Source: Bacillota bacterium (lineage in GTDB: Bacteria > Bacillota > Clostridia > Lachnospirales > Lachnospiraceae). Taken from it: 8,839 bases of DNA. A program made the position numbers and the translations under genes. The stretch covers positions 1 to 8,839 of the forward strand of contig JAEZFH010000063.1 of NCBI GenBank assembly GCA_023437885.1, in the 5' to 3' direction. Shown here piece by piece: positions 5,321-8,839 of this stretch; position 1 is the stretch's first letter, and every line of letters begins with the position of its first letter. Below the pieces are notes generated by a model. It made no database searches, was not told where the DNA came from, and saw nothing but the letters and a program-made list of their open reading frames with translations.

Positions 5321-7165
5321 GTGAGAAAACAGATGAAAGGATATGGTTGGTATATCATTATTCTTCTTATTGTGATTGCGACGTTTTATATCTCGAATAA
5401 TATTGAATTAGGCAATCAGAACGAATATTCGAAGACGCAATTTATGAATGATATAGGGAATAACCAGGTGAAATCCATCGATATCTACCCAAATGAAGAG
5501 GTGCCGACCGGTGATGTTACGGTTACCTTGAAGGATGGGAAGAATGCCAGTTTTAATGTGCTTGATACCGTAGAGATCGAAAAGATTGCTGCGGAAGCCG
5601 GAATAGATGCGGTCACCCATCCGATTTCCAAACCGAGTTGGTTCTTGACCTCGGTATTGCCGTATATCCTGGTGTTTATTATTATTATTGTATTATTTTC
5701 CTTCCTCTCCAATCAGGCATCCGTCGGCGGAGGCAACAGCAAGGTTATGAACTTCGGCAAAAGCCGCGCCAAGATGACAACAGAGGAGAACAAGAATACG
5801 ACCTTTAAGAATGTGGCGGGTCTGGACGAGGAAAAGGATGAATTGAGGGAAATCGTGGATTTCCTGAAGTCCCCTAAGAAATATATTCAGGTAGGAGCCA
5901 GGATTCCCAAGGGCGTATTGCTGGTGGGACCGCCGGGAACGGGTAAAACCCTGCTGGCAAAGGCTGTTGCGGGAGAAGCCGGAGTTCCCTTCTTCTCGAT
6001 CTCCGGATCTGATTTCGTGGAGATGTTCGTCGGTGTCGGTGCTTCCCGTGTGAGGGATTTGTTTGAGGATGCAAAGAAGAATTCTCCCTGTATCGTATTT
6101 ATCGATGAAATTGATGCGGTTGCAAGACGCAGAGGAACCGGCATGGGCGGTGGTCATGATGAAAGAGAGCAGACACTGAACCAGCTGCTTGTGGAAATGG
6201 ATGGCTTTGGTGTGAATGAAGGAATCATAGTCATGGCTGCAACCAACCGCGTGGATATTCTGGACCCTGCCATACTGCGTCCCGGACGCTTTGACCGCAA
6301 GGTTACCGTTGGACGACCGGATGTGAAGGGAAGAGAAGAGATCCTTCAGGTTCATGCAAAGGGAAAGCCCCTGGGAGATGATGTGGATCTGAAGCAGGTA
6401 GCCCAGACGACAGCCGGATTTACAGGTGCCGATCTTGAGAACCTGATGAATGAATCTGCAATTAATGCTGCCAGAGAGAACAGAAGCTTTATTACCAGTG
6501 AAGATATTAAAAAATCCTTTATTAAAGTGGGAATCGGTACCGAGAAGAAGAGTAAGGTTATCACTGAGAAGGAGAAACGGATTACCGCTTTTCATGAGGC
6601 GGGCCATGCAATTATGTTCCATATCCTGCCGGATGTGGGACCGGTTTATACGGTATCCATCATTCCTACCGGGAACGGAGCGGCAGGCTTCACGATGCCT
6701 CTTCCGGAAAAGGATGAGATGTTCAATACAAAGGGCAGGATGCGTCAGGAGATTATTGTTGATCTGGCAGGAAGAGCAGCAGAAGAGCTGGTATTTGATG
6801 ATATTACCACGGGGGCTTCCCAGGATATTAAGGTTGCTACTAAGACGGCAAGAGCCATGATTACCCGTTACGGCTTTTCCGAGGCAATCGGTATGGTGAA
6901 TTACGATTATGATGATGATGAGGTGTTCATCGGAAGAGATCTGGCACATACCAGGAGCTACAGTGAAAATATAGCAAACCGAATTGACGATGAAGTGAAA
7001 GCGATTATTGATGACTGTTACCGGGAAGCAAAGCGTATCCTGGTAGAATATAAGGAAGTACTGGATGCCTGTGCCCAGCTTTTGATGGAAAAAGAGCGTA
7101 TCACCAGGGAAGAATTTGAAGCATTGTTTGATACAAAGAAAGAGTTGGAGAGCCTTGAGGCATAG
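5321..7165 (+). CDS. ftsH: ATP-dependent zinc metalloprotease FtsH
   Basis: FtsH is a hexameric membrane AAA+ protease that removes misfolded membrane proteins and regulatory substrates. In B. subtilis these include SpoIIE, encoded upstream here. The 614-residue protein has a membrane helix at about 8-25, an extracytoplasmic domain, and a second helix at about 107-130. The AAA module has Walker A GPPGTGKT at 203-210, the pore motif FVEMFVGVGASRVRDLF, Walker B IVFIDEID at 258-265, and the second region of homology AATNRVDILDPAILRPGRFDRK. The M41 protease follows, with zinc site HEAGH at 425-429 and a third ligand that should be D502 in GASQDI. Nothing essential is missing. The start is GTG at 5321 with a perfect AAAGGAGG (5306-5313) seven bases upstream. 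The C-terminus is short and acidic, as usual. Confidence 0.98.
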   Translation: MRKQMKGYGWYIIILLIVIATFYISNNIELGNQNEYSKTQFMNDIGNNQVKSIDIYPNEEVPTGDVTVTLKDGKNASFNVLDTVEIEKIAAEAGIDAVTHPISKPSWFLTSVLPYILVFIIIIVLFSFLSNQASVGGGNSKVMNFGKSRAKMTTEENKNTTFKNVAGLDEEKDELREIVDFLKSPKKYIQVGARIPKGVLLVGPPGTGKTLLAKAVAGEAGVPFFSISGSDFVEMFVGVGASRVRDLFEDAKKNSPCIVFIDEIDAVARRRGTGMGGGHDEREQTLNQLLVEMDGFGVNEGIIVMAATNRVDILDPAILRPGRFDRKVTVGRPDVKGREEILQVHAKGKPLGDDVDLKQVAQTTAGFTGADLENLMNESAINAARENRSFITSEDIKKSFIKVGIGTEKKSKVITEKEKRITAFHEAGHAIMFHILPDVGPVYTVSIIPTGNGAAGFTMPLPEKDEMFNTKGRMRQEIIVDLAGRAAEELVFDDITTGASQDIKVATKTARAMITRYGFSEAIGMVNYDYDDDEVFIGRDLAHTRSYSENIANRIDDEVKAIIDDCYREAKRILVEYKEVLDACAQLLMEKERITREEFEALFDTKKELESLEA

Positions 7166-7238
7166 TATTACTTTACAATCACAAGGATTGTGCATAGTGA
7201 CGAAATAATGACAATAATTTTGTAATGTTTGTGCACAC

Positions 7239-7262
7239 TTTTGTCGAATGACATGTTATACT
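7239..7262 (+). promoter_or_regulatory. Spo0A-type box beside an extended -10 promoter
   Basis: TTTTGTCGAA (7239-7248) contains a perfect TGTCGAA core and is followed by TGACA, so TGTC-GAAT-GACA is also a small inverted repeat. Six bases on is TGTTATACT (7254-7262), an extended -10 (TGnTATACT). Its start point would be near 7269. A possible -35, TTGTGC (7229-7234), is 22 bp away, a spacing known from Spo0A-dependent spoIIG. The box lies between the -35 and -10 regions, which would suit repression at least as well as activation. It starts 74 bases after the ftsH stop. Confidence 0.5.
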
Positions 7263-7268
7263 ATGCTT

Positions 7269-7363
7269 GTAAACCCCAATACATTATATAGTTTTTGCTA
7301 CACCCCCATAAGTAACAAAAATACCTTCTCCGAAAAAGGACAGTCCCATAACTGTCCTTTTTT
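7269..7363 (+). ncRNA. Candidate ~95-nt small RNA or attenuated leader
   Basis: The interval runs from the predicted start of the extended -10 promoter to the end of the strong terminator. It has no ORF with a ribosome-binding site; the only open frame, from 7248, runs through the terminator. The 5' part is unstructured and A/C-rich (CACCCCCATAAG near 7310), which could base-pair with mRNA. No known RNA family is recognised. It may instead be no more than the 3' untranslated end of ftsH mRNA. Confidence 0.25.
7333..7363. terminator. Strong intrinsic terminator, possibly bidirectional
   Basis: AAAAAGGACAGT (7333-7344) pairs perfectly with ACTGTCCTTTTT (7351-7362) around a 6-nt loop. The plus strand ends in six or seven Ts. 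The A run on the 5' side gives a T run for minus-strand transcripts too. It is the first clear terminator after ftsH, 168 bases past its stop, and would end the tilS-hpt-ftsH transcript. Confidence 0.88.
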
Positions 7364-7371
7364 ACTGTTCC

Positions 7372-7408
7372 AAAATATGATATTTTCATGCAGCAGTGTG
7401 CACACTGC
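7372..7408. repeat. Two adjacent palindromes, operator-like
   Basis: AAAATAT-G-ATATTTT (7372-7386) is a perfect 15-nt inverted repeat with one central base. Six bases later GCAGTGTGCACACTGC (7393-7408) is a perfect 16-bp palindrome. The inner TGTGCACACT (7397-7406) also occurs at 7230-7239, next to the Spo0A-type box. Both palindromes lie upstream of the TATAAT at 7443, where a regulator of the next gene would bind. No T run follows, so neither is a terminator. Confidence 0.5.
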
Positions 7409-7418
7409 CTGCTGTGAG

Positions 7419-7448
7419 TTTCTGCCAGAGTGTAAAAATCGATATAAT
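7419..7448 (+). promoter_or_regulatory. Candidate promoter for the CmpB-like gene
   Basis: TATAAT (7443-7448) is a perfect -10, but the only -35 candidate at a suitable distance, TTTCTG (7419-7424, 18-bp spacer), is weak. Transcription would start near 7455 and give a leader of about 168 nt before the ATG at 7623. An activator at the nearby palindromes could make up for the poor -35. Confidence 0.3.
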
Positions 7449-7536
7449 CTCCTAAGGTTCTGCGCATACTGAATTGGAGGGATGGAGAAGAAATTGGACC
7501 GCGGTTAACTCCGGATGGAAACAACGAGTGATATGC

Positions 7537-7573
7537 AAACCGGTAAGGTATCTGTTGGATGCCGTGCCGGTTT
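7537..7573 (+). promoter_or_regulatory. Two-tier hairpin in the leader of the CmpB-like gene
   Basis: AAACCGG (7537-7543) pairs with CCGGTTT (7567-7573). Inside it, GGTATC (7547-7552) pairs with GATGCC (7558-7563, one G-U) around a TGTTG loop; TAA and GTG form the internal loop. The rest of 7455-7622 is purine-rich and includes the palindrome ACCGCGGT. I compared it by eye with common riboswitch cores and found no match. The interval could also be ordinary untranslated leader. Confidence 0.35.
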
Positions 7574-7622
7574 CAATTCATCGATGGAGGAATTACCAGG
7601 TTTTGCTATTAGGGAGGTAGGT

Positions 7623-8051
7623 ATGCTGCTAATTTATAATCGTTTTTTGAAATATACCTTTTTGTTTCTGACCGGAGGCTTCCTCTACGGAGGAATTGAA
7701 ATCTTAAGCCGGGGTCATTCCCACGTATCCATGCTGGTAGCCGGGGGTATCTGCTTTGTTCTGATCGGTTCCCTGAATGAAGTATACTCCTGGAACATGT
7801 CCATGATCAGCCAGATGGCTGTCTCCGCGCTGATTGTAACTGCGGTTGAGCTAATCGTAGGTATTATTGTTAACCTGTGGCTGAAGCTGGATGTCTGGGA
7901 TTATTCCAATAAACCCTATAATTTTCTTGGACAAATCTGTCTTCTGTACACAAATTACTGGTTCTTCCTTTCCTTGCCTGCGATTGTGCTGGATGATTAT
8001 CTCCGGCACCTGCTTATGAAGGAGGAAAAGCCCCATTATAAATTTTTTTAA
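7623..8051 (+). CDS. Small four-helix membrane protein, putative ABC permease (CmpB type)
   Basis: The 142-residue protein is almost entirely membrane-embedded, with helices at about 11-28, 35-51, 62-84 and 105-123. GGFLYGGIE (18-26), the membrane acids E53 and E76, and WDYS..P.N..GQICL (92-107) resemble the family annotated as putative ABC transporter permease/CmpB (Pfam PF06541). Its true function is unknown to me, and no ATPase gene is nearby. The ATG at 7623 has AGGGAGG (7611-7617) five bases upstream. The same frame stays open from an ATG at 7515, but that start has no ribosome-binding site and would add 36 residues unlike a signal or helix. The 3' end overlaps the opposing gene by 4 bases, sharing TTAA. 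Confidence 0.75.
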   Translation: MLLIYNRFLKYTFLFLTGGFLYGGIEILSRGHSHVSMLVAGGICFVLIGSLNEVYSWNMSMISQMAVSALIVTAVELIVGIIVNLWLKLDVWDYSNKPYNFLGQICLLYTNYWFFLSLPAIVLDDYLRHLLMKEEKPHYKFF

Positions 8052-8839
8052 GGAATCAGTACGCAATATTTATCCAGTAACGCAACCGGGTGGTAGGATA
8101 ATTTTGAAGTACGAAGTCCGAGGTCACCCACATCCTCTTCCCGGTTGATATACTGGATACCGTAGTTGTTTCTCATATCACTGGAAAATTCCTTGACAAT
8201 CATCTGATAGGAGCCGGGATAATCCCGGTTGGCTTTCTCGATGTGGCAGTATAAGGTATCCTTAATAATCTCACCGATGGACAGGGCGACAATGACACCG
8301 TCAACCTCGATGTAGGCTCCCGGGAGCCGGAATTTTTCAAGATAAGGAATAAGCTCCAGGGTTCTGGCTAATTCTTCCTGGGCAAGGGATGCTTCTTTTC
8401 CATGATTTTTCTCATAATCCATTAAGAAGTCGACTACTCTTGCTGAATTCTGCGGCGTTATTCTGTGATAGGAATAGTTTGGGAACAGCTTCTTGAACTT
8501 ATTGATATGATTTCTCTGACCGCTGAATTTTCTGCCTGCCATATCTGCCAGGTCATTCGCATTGTAGAGATAATCTGCCCAATCGCGGTTGGAGGTGCAG
8601 GGCTGTGTTCCGCCGTATTCCTTTACCAGAATGGGAACCGCTTCCTCCGGAACGGTACAAAACCACTCAGGGATACCCTGTACCTGGCAATATTCCTTAA
8701 TGGCATCCATTGCCTTCGGAAGGGAACCGCCCCCGACAGGAAAGGTAAATGAGGTCCGGTTTAAAAATTTAACTTTATATAAAATCATATCGTCAAAAAT
8801 CGTAAAGCAGGATTGATAGAAATCCCGCCACATATACAT
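8048..8839 (-). CDS. DUF2156 / LPG-synthase C-terminal-like GNAT protein, N-terminus cut by window
   Basis: The visible 263 residues match the DUF2156 family, which shares the GNAT-type acyltransferase fold of the C-terminal domain of phosphatidylglycerol lysyltransferase (PF09924). Diagnostic blocks are YLYNANDLADMAGRKFSGQ followed by RNHINKFKKLFP, HIEKANRDYPGSYQMI, YINREEDVGDLGLR and SKLSYHP. The family usually has about 35 residues before a 'NLY.WR.fYq..y.i.DD' motif. Here YMWRDFYQSCFTIFDD stands at the very edge, so the real start lies beyond 8839 and the Met at the edge is internal. There is no membrane segment, unlike full MprF. It may acylate or aminoacylate a small or lipid substrate; the substrate cannot be told. 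The TAA at 8048-8050 overlaps the convergent stop of the plus-strand gene. Confidence 0.85.
   Translation of the reverse strand: MYMWRDFYQSCFTIFDDMILYKVKFLNRTSFTFPVGGGSLPKAMDAIKEYCQVQGIPEWFCTVPEEAVPILVKEYGGTQPCTSNRDWADYLYNANDLADMAGRKFSGQRNHINKFKKLFPNYSYHRITPQNSARVVDFLMDYEKNHGKEASLAQEELARTLELIPYLEKFRLPGAYIEVDGVIVALSIGEIIKDTLYCHIEKANRDYPGSYQMIVKEFSSDMRNNYGIQYINREEDVGDLGLRTSKLSYHPVALLDKYCVLIP

Noticed and set aside
5693..7195. A 500-codon open frame on the minus strand inside ftsH
   Set aside because: It lies wholly opposite a gene with every FtsH motif intact. The product is rich in Cys, His and Ser with no recognisable domain, as expected from the complement of a conserved GC-rich coding frame, and there is no suitable ribosome-binding site.
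7248..7472. A 74-codon plus-strand ORF after ftsH
   Set aside because: It reads through a strong terminator and both palindromes, has no ribosome-binding site, and its composition is not protein-like.
7485..7510. T-box-like sequence TTGGACCGCGG
   Set aside because: The T-box antiterminator has TGGnACCGCG; here the n is missing, there is no terminator just downstream, no stem I features are visible, and the gene is not an aminoacyl-tRNA synthetase or amino acid gene.
7515..7575. Resemblance to c-di-GMP riboswitches (GGAAACAA, GCAAACC)
   Set aside because: Only short pieces match. The class I signature GACGCAAAGC and the class II pseudoknot partners are absent. A covariance search would settle it.
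7515..7622. N-terminal extension of the CmpB-like protein from ATG 7515
   Set aside because: No Shine-Dalgarno sequence precedes 7515, the extra 36 residues resemble nothing in the family, and 7623 has AGGGAGG at a good distance. A late start is more likely, with the interval as leader RNA.
1..8839. CRISPR array, insertion sequence, phage or defence genes
   Set aside because: No regularly spaced repeats, transposase motifs, target duplications or defence-type domains are visible. The genes form a conserved chromosomal order.

Overview
This window is a low-to-medium GC Firmicutes chromosome segment, most likely from an endospore-forming member of the Lachnospiraceae or a close clostridial relative. 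The evidence is a full-length spoIIE, Shine-Dalgarno sites of the AGGAGG type, sigma-A promoters close to consensus, Spo0A-box-like sequences, and the gene order divIC - tRNA-Met - spoIIE - tilS - hpt - ftsH. That order matches the B. subtilis divIC-to-ftsH region except that the yabR, yabS and yabT genes known there are missing. The species assignment is inference.

Layout. Positions 2-226 hold the 3' end of a divIC/ftsB-type division gene. Only 4 bases after its stop begins a perfect consensus sigma-A promoter (231-259), which drives an elongator-type tRNA-Met(CAU) at 275-348. A strong hairpin terminator follows at 418-448. The spoIIE promoter at 525-591 has consensus -35 and -10 hexamers an unusual 21 bp apart and Spo0A-box-like sequences, one of them overlapping the -35. 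spoIIE (641-2944) is followed by about 200 bp of folded-looking DNA. It carries an 18-bp inverted repeat, a second hairpin, an alternative pairing between them, and a possible 20-codon ORF. Then come tilS (3145-4614), hpt (4604-5134, overlapping tilS by 11 bases) and, after a 186-bp gap, ftsH (5321-7165).

The 457-bp stretch after ftsH (7166-7622) has no convincing gene. It holds a TTTTGTCGAA Spo0A-type box beside an extended -10 element, a strong terminator (together they could bound a small RNA of about 95 nt), two neighbouring palindromes, a TATAAT box and a two-tier hairpin. After it are a small four-helix membrane protein of the CmpB/putative ABC permease type (7623-8051) and, on the minus strand, a DUF2156/LPG-synthase-C-type acyltransferase that runs off the window edge (8048-8839). 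These last two genes converge and share the bases TTAA as overlapping stop codons.

How the genes fit together. DivIC acts at the division septum. SpoIIE helps form the polar septum and releases sigma-F by dephosphorylating SpoIIAA. FtsH is the membrane protease that degrades SpoIIE in B. subtilis. TilS and Hpt are housekeeping enzymes for tRNA-Ile decoding and purine salvage, and were reported in B. subtilis to act together on ftsH transcription. The coding content is an ordinary conserved core region. The most interesting material is in the three intergenic stretches. I found no CRISPR array, insertion sequence, phage gene or defence system.
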